6,618 bases of DNA, from contig JAXMLA010000355.1 in assembly GCA_034370465.1 (NCBI GenBank), positions 1 to 6,618 of the forward strand. The letters are read 5' to 3'. This document shows positions 1-5,851 of the stretch, one piece after another. The position numbers and the translations under genes are program-made. Under the pieces are notes generated by a model that was not told the DNA's origin, did not search any database, and saw nothing but the letters and a program-made list of their open reading frames with translations. Position 1 is the stretch's first letter, and the number at the start of each line of letters is the position of its first letter. The stretch comes from UBA2197 sp034370465. GTDB lineage: Bacteria; Desulfobacterota; Desulfuromonadia; Desulfuromonadales; UBA2197.

Positions 1-20
1 TCGCTATGGATGTCGGACAT
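1..20 (-). CDS. guaA: GMP synthase (glutamine-hydrolysing), first codons only
   Basis: Only the first six complete codons and two bases of a seventh are in the window. The minus strand reads ATG from position 20 and encodes M-S-D-I-H-S, then runs off the left edge. This matches the N-terminus I recall for GMP synthases of Geobacter-type bacteria (M-x-D-I-H-S, before the glutamine amidotransferase domain). It also sits just downstream of guaB on the same strand, where guaA is commonly found. GuaA converts XMP to GMP using glutamine and ATP, the step after GuaB. The ribosome site is poor: only an AGG about 10 bases upstream of the ATG. Six residues are thin evidence, so the call leans heavily on gene order. 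The next few dozen bases to the left would settle it. Confidence 0.55.
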
Positions 21-125
21 GGGACGAGGCCTATAGATGCGTAGGGGCGCCGCGTGCTGCCCCCCATTTTGTTGTGTGGGTCACGAGAAAGGGCGCCCCA
101 CGCGTCGCCCCCACGGAAGAATCGA
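21..125. other. guaB-guaA intergenic spacer with GC-rich repeats
   Basis: These 105 bases lie between the guaB stop and the presumed guaA start. They are very GC-rich. GGGGCGCC at 44-51 and GGCGCCCC at 92-99 are perfect inverted copies that could form an 8-bp stem with a 40-base loop. The second copy is itself part of the palindrome GGGCGCCC at 91-98. On the minus strand the palindrome is followed by only TTTC, too short a T run for a convincing intrinsic terminator. I see no promoter for guaA here, so read-through from guaB is the simplest reading. The spacer is long for a tight operon. Confidence 0.4.
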
Positions 126-1601
126 CTACGACGGTTTTTCGACCCGGTAGTTGGGCGCTTCCTGGGTAATCGTCACATCGTGGACATGCGATTCGCGCAG
201 GCCGGCGTTGGTGATGCGCATGAACTGCGCCTTCTCCTGCAACTCCTTGAGGGTGGCACAGCCGGTGTAGCCCATGCCGGCGCGGAGGCCGCCGAGGAGT
301 TGGTGGATATTGGTCGAGAGGCTGCCGCGCGACGGGACCCGGCCTTCGATCCCTTCCGGGACGAGCTTGACATCACTCTCGACATCCTCCTGGAAGTAGC
401 GATCCTTGCTCCCCTGCTTCATCGCCCCCATGCTCCCCATGCCACGATACGACTTGTAGGTGCGCCCCTGGAAGAGGATCGTCTCACCGGGGGATTCGTC
501 GGTGCCGGCAAAGAGGGAACCGATCATAATGACATTGGCGCCGGCGGCGATCGCCTTGGGGAGTTCACCGGAATATTTGATGCCGCCATCGGCAATCAGC
601 GTCACCCCGGCCTTGCGGGTGGCACGGGCGACATCGGAGATAGCGGTAATCTGCGGCACTCCGACCCCGGCAACGACCCGGGTTGTACAGATCGAACCCG
701 GTCCGATGCCGACCTTGACCGCATCCGCTCCGGCCTTGATCAGGGCGGTGGCAGCATCGCCGGTGGCGATATTGCCGGCAATGATCGAAATCTCGGGGAA
801 ACAGGCCTTCAGACGCCGTACCCCCTCGATGACCCCCTGCGAATGGCCGTGCGCGGTATCAATGACCAGGACATCGACCCCGGCACGAATGAGTGCTTCG
901 GCGCGCTCTTCCATGTCCGCGGTCGGACCGACCGCGGCGCCGGTACGCAGGCGGCCAAGGCTGTCTTTACAGGCATTGGGGTACTTCTTGACCTTCTCGA
1001 TATCCTTGATGGTGATCAGACCTTTGAGATAACGATCTTTATCGACGACCAGCAGCTTCTCGACCCGGGTGTGCTTGAGGTGTTCACGGGCTTCGTCGAG
1101 AGTCGTTCCGACCGGAACAGTGACGAGATTGCGCTTGGTCATACGCGCGGAGATCGGCAGGTCAAAATCGGTTTCAAAACGCAGATCGCGATTGGTGAGG
1201 ATGCCGAGGAGTTTCCCCTTGGCATTGGTGATCGGCACCCCGGAGATCCGGTACTTCGCCATCATTTCGAGCGCGTCGCGAATCTTCTGGGTCGGCCGCA
1301 TGGTAATCGGATCGACAATCATCCCGGATTCACTCTTCTTGACCTTATCGACCTCATGCGCCTGGTCGAAAATACTGAGATTTTTATGGATAATCCCCAG
1401 CCCTCCTTCCCGCGCCATGGTGATGGCGGTGCGCGCTTCGGTGACCGTATCCATGGCCGCCGAAAGGAGGGGGATATTCAATTTGATCTGCGGCGTCAGC
1501 CAGGTAGTGAGGTCGGCATCTTTGGGGAGGATCACCGAATGGGCAGGAATGAGCAGGACGTCGTCGAAGGTCAAACCTTCACGAATCTCGGGAAAAATCA
1601 T
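126..1601 (-). CDS. guaB: IMP dehydrogenase
   Basis: This 491-residue protein oxidises IMP to XMP with NAD+, the first committed and usually rate-limiting step of guanine nucleotide synthesis in the cytosol. The family pattern is complete. An N-terminal TIM-barrel part has TFDDVLLIP at 11-19 and the conserved SAAMDTV at 47-53. A tandem CBS-domain insert spans about 94-207. The catalytic loop GPGSICTT at 300-307 has the nucleophile Cys305, followed by the phosphate-binding ADGGIKYSGE at 347-356 and a mobile flap with the Arg-Tyr pair at 401-402. The length is normal for bacterial IMPDH. The ATG start is well supported: AAGGAG at 1608-1613 lies 6 bases upstream of it. The gene has its own sigma70-like promoter at 1652-1679, overlapped by an inverted repeat. 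A presumed guaA follows after 105 bases. CBS domains often bind ATP or GTP/(p)ppGpp-type ligands in this family; whether they do here cannot be seen. Confidence 0.98.
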   Translation of the reverse strand: MIFPEIREGLTFDDVLLIPAHSVILPKDADLTTWLTPQIKLNIPLLSAAMDTVTEARTAITMAREGGLGIIHKNLSIFDQAHEVDKVKKSESGMIVDPITMRPTQKIRDALEMMAKYRISGVPITNAKGKLLGILTNRDLRFETDFDLPISARMTKRNLVTVPVGTTLDEAREHLKHTRVEKLLVVDKDRYLKGLITIKDIEKVKKYPNACKDSLGRLRTGAAVGPTADMEERAEALIRAGVDVLVIDTAHGHSQGVIEGVRRLKACFPEISIIAGNIATGDAATALIKAGADAVKVGIGPGSICTTRVVAGVGVPQITAISDVARATRKAGVTLIADGGIKYSGELPKAIAAGANVIMIGSLFAGTDESPGETILFQGRTYKSYRGMGSMGAMKQGSKDRYFQEDVESDVKLVPEGIEGRVPSRGSLSTNIHQLLGGLRAGMGYTGCATLKELQEKAQFMRITNAGLRESHVHDVTITQEAPNYRVEKPS

Positions 1602-1651
1602 GCGGATCTCCTTGTGCTGGGAGGTTGCGGCGGGAGGAAATAATCGGTGAC

Positions 1652-1679
1652 CTTATACCTTGACAACCGCGAGGGTCAA
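1652..1679 (-). promoter_or_regulatory. sigma70-like promoter of guaB
   Basis: On the minus strand the -35 box TTGACC (1674-1679, 5 of 6 consensus) is separated by 16 bases from the -10 box TATAAG (1652-1657, 5 of 6). The A/T-rich stretch 1680-1693 just upstream of the -35 box could act as an UP element. Transcription would begin near 1645, giving a leader of about 44 bases before the guaB ATG. That is too short to hold a riboswitch. The placement directly behind the peptidase gene suggests guaB is a separate transcription unit, possibly with some read-through from the upstream operon. Confidence 0.7.
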
Positions 1680-1680
1680 G
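1659..1680. repeat. inverted repeat across the guaB promoter (possible operator)
   Basis: CTTGAC at 1659-1664 and GTCAAG at 1675-1680 form a perfect 6-bp inverted repeat with a 10-base centre. One arm contains nearly all of the guaB -35 box; the other abuts the -10 box. A dimeric regulator bound here would block RNA polymerase. Neither strand shows the hairpin-plus-T-run order of an intrinsic terminator. An operator is inference: part of the symmetry comes simply from the -35 consensus, and no matching second site is visible in the window. Confidence 0.35.
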
Positions 1681-1699
1681 AAAAAATCTTTTAACGTCA

Positions 1700-2770
1700 T
1701 CACTGCGGGATGAGTTCCTGCCGGTCGCCCAACTGCTGAAGGAGGGCCACGACCAAACGGATGGCAGCCTCGAGATCGGTGAGGGAGAGGACTTCGACCG
1801 GGGTGTGCATATAACGCAGCGGCACCCGCACCAGGGCGGTGGCGACGCCGCTGCGCGAGAGCTGGACGACATTGGCATCGGTGCCGGTAATTCTCGCTTC
1901 GGCGAGAATCTGCACCGGAATCTGCTCCTGCGCCGCCGTCGCTTTCAGACGGGCAAAGAGGGCCGGATTGATATTCGGCCCGCAGGAGAGGATGGGGCCG
2001 CCGCCGAGGCGGATCTCCCCCTGCTCCTTCTTGTCAGCATCCGGGATATCAGAGGCAAAGCCGACTTCGAGGATGATCGCCACATCGGGACGGAGTTCAA
2101 AAGCGCTGGTGGCGGCGCCGCGCAGGCCGACTTCCTCCTGCACCGTCGAGACCCCGTACAGTTCCACGGTCGGCACGCCGCGCCGCCGTACTTCCTTGAG
2201 CACCTGGGAAAGGACAAAGACCCCCATCTTGTCATCAAAGGCGCGACTGGTGACCTTCTCTCCCTGCAACCGCTCCAGGGTCACCGCAAAGGTCACCGGC
2301 TGACCGATGGCGACCAGAGCCTCGGCTTCGGTGCGGGAACTGCAGCCGATGTCGATGAACTGATTGCGGAATTTGACGACAATGTCACGGTCCTTGGCCT
2401 CGATGAGGTGGATCGGTTTCTTGCCGATCACCCCGAGGATCGGTCCGGATTCGCTCTGCACCGTGACCCGCTGCCCCGGACAGAGGTGGGGATCGACGCC
2501 GCCGATCGGCGCGAACCAGAGGAAGCCCTGCTCGTCGATATAGCGGATCATGAAGCCGATTTCGTCACAGTGCGCTGCCAGCATCACCTTGAGGGGCGCA
2601 GGGCCGCGGCCATCGATGCGGGCGATGAGATTGCCGAGGACATCGCTGCGCAGCTCGTCGACAAAGGGGGTCAGTTCGCGGCGCAGGATTCGCTGTACCG
2701 GCTGTTCAAAACCGGAGGGGCTCGGTGCTTCGACCAACTCCTTGAGAAAGGCGTAATCGGCTTGATTCAT
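1700..2770 (-). CDS. M42 family metallo-aminopeptidase
   Basis: This 356-residue cytosolic enzyme belongs to the M42 (TET/glutamyl aminopeptidase, FrvX/YsdC-like) family, dinuclear-metal aminopeptidases that form dodecamers and trim peptides. Visible family motifs in order are AAHCDEIGF at 65-73 (metal ligand His67 and Asp69), SRAFDDKMG at 175-183 (bridging Asp180), TVQEEVGLRGA at 209-219 (catalytic Glu212 and ligand Glu213), ILEVGFASD at 233-241 and the C-terminal MHTPVE at 321-326 (His322). These line up closely with the ligand set known for Pyrococcus TET2 (His68, Asp182, Glu213, Asp235, His323). The fourth ligand here is Glu235 rather than Asp. The insert between the first two motifs (about 75-165) is the usual dimerisation domain. 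The ATG follows the stop of the PHP gene by 2 bases, and its ribosome site GGGAGG lies inside the end of that gene, so translation is probably coupled. The older label endoglucanase for this family is misleading. Substrate preference is unknown. Confidence 0.93.
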   Translation of the reverse strand: MNQADYAFLKELVEAPSPSGFEQPVQRILRRELTPFVDELRSDVLGNLIARIDGRGPAPLKVMLAAHCDEIGFMIRYIDEQGFLWFAPIGGVDPHLCPGQRVTVQSESGPILGVIGKKPIHLIEAKDRDIVVKFRNQFIDIGCSSRTEAEALVAIGQPVTFAVTLERLQGEKVTSRAFDDKMGVFVLSQVLKEVRRRGVPTVELYGVSTVQEEVGLRGAATSAFELRPDVAIILEVGFASDIPDADKKEQGEIRLGGGPILSCGPNINPALFARLKATAAQEQIPVQILAEARITGTDANVVQLSRSGVATALVRVPLRYMHTPVEVLSLTDLEAAIRLVVALLQQLGDRQELIPQ

Positions 2771-2772
2771 GT

Positions 2773-3435
2773 TCAGTTCCTCCCCAACCTCAATCCCTTT
2801 TCCACCAACTCTTCGCTGTTGCGCCGACAGGCGGCAAAACCAACTTCATCGAGACCGGCGCCGAGGGCGATTTTGCGCGCCATCTCCAGAGAGACGAGGT
2901 CGCCGGGAGCATGGGCATCGTTGTTGACCACCAGCTTTGCGCCGGCGGATTGCGCCATTCTGACGACATGACCGTTGGTGAGACTGTGCCCCTTGCGGGT
3001 GGTCACTTCCAGGAAGATCCCACGCTCTGCGGCCAGCGCTGCTTCCTCGGCACTGAGCAGGCCGGGATGGGACAGGATGTCAATATCGGCGGCCAGGGCG
3101 GCGAGGTTGGTGCCGGCGGCGACCGGCTCGACGATCGTCTCGCCGTGGCAAACGATGATCTGCGCCCCGAGTTGCCGGGCCTGCGCGGCTGCAGCAGCGA
3201 TCTGCGCCGGCGGAATGTGGGTGAGTTCGACGCCGGCGAGGACCGTCAACCCCCAGGCCTGGCCGAGATCAGCGGCGACTTTCAGCAGGCGCGGCAGAAT
3301 GAAGTCGAGATTGGAGAGATCGACGTGATCGGTCATCGCCAGAGCGCGATAACCGGCAAAGGCGGCACGCCGGGTCAATTCGGCGGGGATCAACTCACCG
3401 TCGCTGAAGAGAGTATGGGTATGCAGATCGATCAT
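2773..3435 (-). CDS. PHP-domain metal-dependent phosphoesterase
   Basis: This 220-residue protein is essentially a single PHP domain, a distorted TIM barrel binding up to three metal ions. The full ligand set can be read off: His5 and His7 (DLHTHT), Asp12 (SDGE), His37 (TDH), Glu70 (GVE), His97 (CHGE), His123 (SHPG), and Asp173 with His175 (NDAH). It is therefore probably an active phosphatase or phosphoesterase. The family includes histidinol-phosphate phosphatase (HisK/HisJ type), YcdX-like phosphatases and nucleotidases. At 220 residues it is shorter than typical HisJ proteins, and no histidine genes are nearby, so I would not assign it to histidine synthesis. The start ATG has GGAGG 4 bases upstream and follows the miaB stop by 17 bases. 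The gene ends 2 bases before the M42 peptidase start, so it sits in the middle of an operon. Confidence 0.88.
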   Translation of the reverse strand: MIDLHTHTLFSDGELIPAELTRRAAFAGYRALAMTDHVDLSNLDFILPRLLKVAADLGQAWGLTVLAGVELTHIPPAQIAAAAAQARQLGAQIIVCHGETIVEPVAAGTNLAALAADIDILSHPGLLSAEEAALAAERGIFLEVTTRKGHSLTNGHVVRMAQSAGAKLVVNNDAHAPGDLVSLEMARKIALGAGLDEVGFAACRRNSEELVEKGLRLGRN

Positions 3436-3452
3436 GGAACCTCCATTGTTAG

Positions 3453-4775
3453 CTAAAGGATAGTGCCGAACTGGGTATTGGTATTATTGCGAATAATTCT
3501 CACCGGCACGATCGACCCGACCAGATGCGGATCGCCGCGAAAATTGACGATCCGGTTCCAGGGGGAGCGGCCAAAGAGGGACTCCTCGCCGTTACGGCGA
3601 CTCGGTCCTTCGACCAGAATCGGCAGAACCTGCCCGACATCAGCACCCCAGATCCTTTGACTATTCTCTTTCTGGGCGGCCAGGATCGCTTCGAAGCGGA
3701 CCTGCTTCACCGCGGCCGGGGTGGTATCGACCAGCGCGGCCGCGGCGGTTCCGGGGCGCGGCGAATACAGGAAGAGGTAGATGTCGGCGTAACCGATCTC
3801 CCGTACCAGAGCTAAAGAAGCCTCAGCATCCTCCTGGGTTTCACCGGGGAAGCCGACAATGACATCGGAACTCAGGCGAATATCCGGACAAACTGCCCGC
3901 AAGCGCTCGACCTTGCCGAGATAATCGGCGACCGTGTAGCCACGGTTCATCGCCGTCAGGATGCGGTCGGAACCGCTCTGTACCGGCAGATGGAGCTGGG
4001 GGCAGAGCTTTTTCAGGGAAGCGAAAGAGTCGATGAGGGCATCGGAGAGGTCGCGGGGATGCGAGGTGACAAAACGAATCCGCTCAATCCCCTCAATCGC
4101 ATGCACCTGCTGCAACAGCCCGGCAAAGTCGGGGGCCATCGCTTCCTGGCGGTTATAGGAGTTGACGTTCTGGCCGATCAGGGTGATCTCCTTGACCCCT
4201 TGCCCGGCCAGAGCGCGAACTTCATCAAGGACTTCAGCGCAGGGGCGACTGATCTCGCGGCCGCGCACCAGCGGGACGACGCAGTAGGTGCAGAAGTTGT
4301 CACACCCCTGCATGACCGTGACAAAACGGGCCATGCCGCTGCCGGCGGCGCGACGGGGAAAGAGGCGCAGGCGGGTTTCGCGATCAAGGAATTCCGTGGC
4401 CAACTGCTGACCGCGGCGCACGGCGACTGCACCGACCAATTCGGCAAAGCGGTGGACATTGTGGGTGCCAAAGACGAGATCGACAAAGGGGAGTTTTTTA
4501 AGAATCTTCTCCCCTTCCTGTTGAGCGACACAGCCGCCGACCCCGATGATCAGCCGGGGATTCTCCTTCTTCAGTGCTTTAAAGCGATTGAGATGGCCAT
4601 AGACCTTGCGCTCGGCCTTGTCGCGTACCGAGCAGGTATTGAGGAGGATGAGATCGCTCGCTTCCGGGTTGTCGACCTGCTGATAATTGAGGTCGTGCAG
4701 GGTGGCGACGATCCGCTCCGAATCGACGACATTCATCTGACAGCCGAATGTTTCCAGATAAAAACTCTTTGCCAT
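3453..4775 (-). CDS. miaB: tRNA-2-methylthio-N6-dimethylallyladenosine synthase MiaB
   Basis: This radical-SAM methylthiotransferase of 440 residues adds a methylthio group to i6A37 of tRNAs reading codons that start with U, which stabilises codon-anticodon pairing. The N-terminal UPF0004 domain carries the three cysteines of the auxiliary 4Fe-4S cluster: Cys12 (FGCQMN), Cys48 (NTCSVRDKAE) and Cys82 (GGCVAQQ). The radical-SAM motif CDNFCTYC follows, with Cys158, Cys162 and Cys165, then VPLVRGREISRP. The C-terminal part from about 375 is the TRAM RNA-binding domain. FGCQMN, NTCSVR and the VRGREISRP run favour MiaB over the paralogues RimO and MtaB. The length is normal. AGGA lies 6 bases upstream of the ATG. 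It is second in its operon, 51 bases after the PH-like protein gene, and is followed 17 bases on by the PHP gene. I found no convincing promoter or terminator in the 51-base gap. Confidence 0.96.
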   Translation of the reverse strand: MAKSFYLETFGCQMNVVDSERIVATLHDLNYQQVDNPEASDLILLNTCSVRDKAERKVYGHLNRFKALKKENPRLIIGVGGCVAQQEGEKILKKLPFVDLVFGTHNVHRFAELVGAVAVRRGQQLATEFLDRETRLRLFPRRAAGSGMARFVTVMQGCDNFCTYCVVPLVRGREISRPCAEVLDEVRALAGQGVKEITLIGQNVNSYNRQEAMAPDFAGLLQQVHAIEGIERIRFVTSHPRDLSDALIDSFASLKKLCPQLHLPVQSGSDRILTAMNRGYTVADYLGKVERLRAVCPDIRLSSDVIVGFPGETQEDAEASLALVREIGYADIYLFLYSPRPGTAAAALVDTTPAAVKQVRFEAILAAQKENSQRIWGADVGQVLPILVEGPSRRNGEESLFGRSPWNRIVNFRGDPHLVGSIVPVRIIRNNTNTQFGTIL

Positions 4776-4826
4776 GATTGTTCCTGAAAGAAAGTGCGGT
4801 TATGGTGTGGCGGGGCAGGGAGAAGA

Positions 4827-5339
4827 TCAATTTTTTTGCGCCCTCTCCTCCCCGGTCAGATCGGGGAAAAGGCGCAACAGGAGTTCGGAATGTTCGATCG
4901 CCGTAAAGAGGAGGAACTCTCCATCTCTGCCGTCGATACGGACGGTGGCGAGATTCGGCCCGAGGTCTTTTTTGCGGACGCGCGTCACCGCTGCTAGCGG
5001 CAACGAGCGCACCCGCGAACGGAAAAATCCGGTGCGCTGATAAAGGCTGCGCTCACTCACGACATAAACGATCTGCTCCCATTCCAGCCGGGCAATCAGC
5101 AGTTGACCAAAGGCGAGATAAAGGCAGCCAAGATTGAACGGCAGGGGGAGCCAGGCCACCCAGGCAGGGGCGCCGTTGGCAACCAGCTCAATCCCGACGA
5201 GCTGCCAGATCAGGCAAGGAAGGAGGAGCGCCAGTCCCCAAAGACTTTGCCGCCAATTACGAAAGGTATAGGCCCGCGGCGCGGGACGCCCATGCCAGCG
5301 GATCGTTTCATCCGCGGTCAAGGGGAGAGGTTCAAACAT
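4827..5339 (-). CDS. membrane protein with bacterial PH-like domain, function unknown
   Basis: This 170-residue protein heads the miaB operon. The N-terminus has a WHGRPAPRAY motif (15-24), then two hydrophobic stretches at about 33-52 and 60-83 that look like a transmembrane hairpin. After it comes a soluble part (about 88-165) resembling the bacterial PH (bPH2, YdbS/YdbT-like) fold, with YVVSERSLYQRTGFFRSRV and SLPLAAVTRVRKK. Both ends would lie in the cytoplasm. Such small PH membrane proteins are common and mostly uncharacterised. The start at 5339 is chosen because AAGGAGG (5346-5352) lies 6 bases upstream and the WHGRP motif follows closely. An in-frame ATG at 5414 would add 25 residues without family character and with a badly placed ribosome site. 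The gene lies about 110 bases downstream of a good promoter and divergent from rpmB. The fold call is from sequence pattern and moderately sure; no function is assigned. Confidence 0.75.
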   Translation of the reverse strand: MFEPLPLTADETIRWHGRPAPRAYTFRNWRQSLWGLALLLPCLIWQLVGIELVANGAPAWVAWLPLPFNLGCLYLAFGQLLIARLEWEQIVYVVSERSLYQRTGFFRSRVRSLPLAAVTRVRKKDLGPNLATVRIDGRDGEFLLFTAIEHSELLLRLFPDLTGEERAQKN

Positions 5340-5403
5340 GGCTCGCCTCCTTACGGATAAACAACACGGCACTTGAACTGAAACGCTTATTCTGGTCACG
5401 CAT
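5332..5403 (-). CDS. possible 23-codon leader ORF upstream of the PH-like protein
   Basis: An ATG at 5403 opens a 23-codon frame that ends at 5332, overlapping the first 8 bases of the PH-like protein gene in a different frame. GAGGA lies about 10 bases upstream of the ATG. It falls inside the predicted leader of the operon transcript, so it could couple translation to the downstream gene. The peptide begins MRDQNKRF and has many Ser and basic residues, no run of one regulatory amino acid and no recognisable domain. It may be chance; no conservation evidence is available. Confidence 0.2.
   Translation of the reverse strand: MRDQNKRFSSSAVLFIRKEASHV
5346..5352 (-). promoter_or_regulatory. ribosome binding site fixing the PH-protein start
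   Basis: The minus strand reads AAGGAGG here, a near-perfect anti-Shine-Dalgarno match 6 bases from the ATG at 5339. It decides the start against the longer in-frame ATG at 5414. Confidence 0.8.
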
Positions 5404-5455
5404 AAATATCTCATCCTCAGGGGAGCAAGAGTGGAAACCGACTCTCGAACGGTGG

Positions 5456-5484
5456 AGTATAAAGGAGGCCCGCCGTCCAGGCAA
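5456..5484 (-). promoter_or_regulatory. sigma70-like promoter of the PH protein-miaB-PHP-M42 operon
   Basis: On the minus strand TTGCCT (5479-5484, 4 of 6) is followed after exactly 17 bases by TATACT (5456-5461, 5 of 6). Transcription would start near 5449, leaving a leader of about 110 bases. The A-rich tract at 5485-5506, read as T-rich on this strand, sits just upstream of the -35 box. The start of the leader can fold into a small hairpin (AGAGT/ACTCT arms at 5428-5445). Confidence 0.6.
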
Positions 5485-5506
5485 TGCCGAAAAAGAAAAA
5501 AACCTG

Positions 5507-5535
5507 TTGCCTTTCCCCCTAAAGGATGCTATCAA
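5507..5535 (+). promoter_or_regulatory. sigma70-like promoter of rpmB
   Basis: TTGCCT (5507-5512, 4 of 6) is followed after 17 bases by TATCAA (5530-5535, 4 of 6). The -10 box is preceded by TGC, an extended -10 element that compensates for the weaker boxes. An A-rich tract at 5490-5502 lies directly upstream and could serve as an UP element, as expected for a ribosomal protein gene. Start of transcription is predicted near 5542, about 26 bases before the rpmB ATG. Confidence 0.6.
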
Positions 5536-5551
5536 TTCGCGTCTACTCTTT

Positions 5552-5557
5552 AGGAGG
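5552..5557 (+). promoter_or_regulatory. ribosome binding site fixing the rpmB start
   Basis: AGGAGG lies 10 bases before the ATG at 5568. It supports that start over an upstream in-frame ATG at 5526, which would add 14 residues outside the L28 family and lies inside the predicted promoter. Confidence 0.8.
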
Positions 5558-5567
5558 TCGAAGGATC

Positions 5568-5759
5568 ATGTCGAGAATTTGTGCAGTTTGCGGGAAAAAA
5601 CCTTCCACCGGCAATAATGTCAGTCATGCGAACAACAAAACCAAGAAGACTTGGTACCCGAATCTTCAGCACGTCAAAGCGCTGAACAACGGTACTGTTC
5701 GCACCATGAAAGTCTGCACCCGTTGCATCCGCTCCGGGTCGGTCACTAAAGTGGTCTGA
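5568..5759 (+). CDS. rpmB: 50S ribosomal protein L28
   Basis: This 63-residue basic protein is large-subunit protein bL28. It begins MSRICAVCGKKPSTGNNVSHA, the hallmark N-terminus of the family, and ends in a second zinc knuckle. Two CxxC pairs, Cys5/Cys8 and Cys50/Cys53, mark the zinc-binding (C+) form; many bacteria also keep a zinc-free copy under Zur control elsewhere. The length is usual for the short form of L28. It is the only plus-strand gene here and stands alone rather than beside rpmG. It is expressed from its own promoter at 5507-5535 and ends at a strong terminator 33 bases past the stop codon. Confidence 0.98.
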   Translation: MSRICAVCGKKPSTGNNVSHANNKTKKTWYPNLQHVKALNNGTVRTMKVCTRCIRSGSVTKVV

Positions 5760-5792
5760 TCAACAAAACGCCGCCAGGAATATCCGCCAGTT

Positions 5793-5829
5793 AAACCGGG
5801 GGATGGACATTTTGTCCATCCCCCGGTTT
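5793..5829 (+). terminator. intrinsic terminator of rpmB, between convergent rpmB and ridA
   Basis: A perfect 17-bp stem (left arm 5793-5809, right arm 5813-5829) with a 3-base TTT loop is rich in G and C in its middle. On the plus strand it runs into a pyrimidine tract of T runs broken by C (5827-5850), which is the order of a Rho-independent terminator for rpmB. On the minus strand the stem also lies 23 bases beyond the ridA stop. There it is followed only by TTTAAC, so termination in that direction would be weaker. Confidence 0.92.
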
Positions 5830-5851
5830 TCTTTTCTCTCTTCTCTTTTTA

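Noticed and set aside
54..1643. 529-codon open frame on the plus strand opposite guaB
   Set aside because: It mirrors the real guaB frame; its translation has no family motifs and is rich in Asp, Gly and Arg, as expected from the complement of a GC-rich gene.
1602..1699. Intrinsic terminator behind the M42 peptidase gene
   Set aside because: The T run on the minus strand (1681-1686) comes before the inverted repeat rather than after it, so the order is wrong for a terminator of the upstream operon.
1805..2971. 388-codon open frame on the plus strand opposite the M42 and PHP genes
   Set aside because: It runs across two well-supported minus-strand genes and their junction, with no recognisable domain or suitable ribosome site.
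3990..4787. 265-codon open frame on the plus strand opposite miaB
   Set aside because: It is a shadow of miaB, whose iron-sulphur and radical-SAM motifs are intact on the other strand.
4776..4826. Separate promoter for miaB in the 51-base gap
   Set aside because: TTGATC and CATAAC can be found on the minus strand but their spacing is about 20 bases and the match is weak; operon read-through is simpler.
5771..5790. Short direct repeat CTGGCGG (minus strand) between rpmB and its terminator
   Set aside because: Two 7-base copies 13 bases apart are too short to separate from chance, and no further copies are seen.
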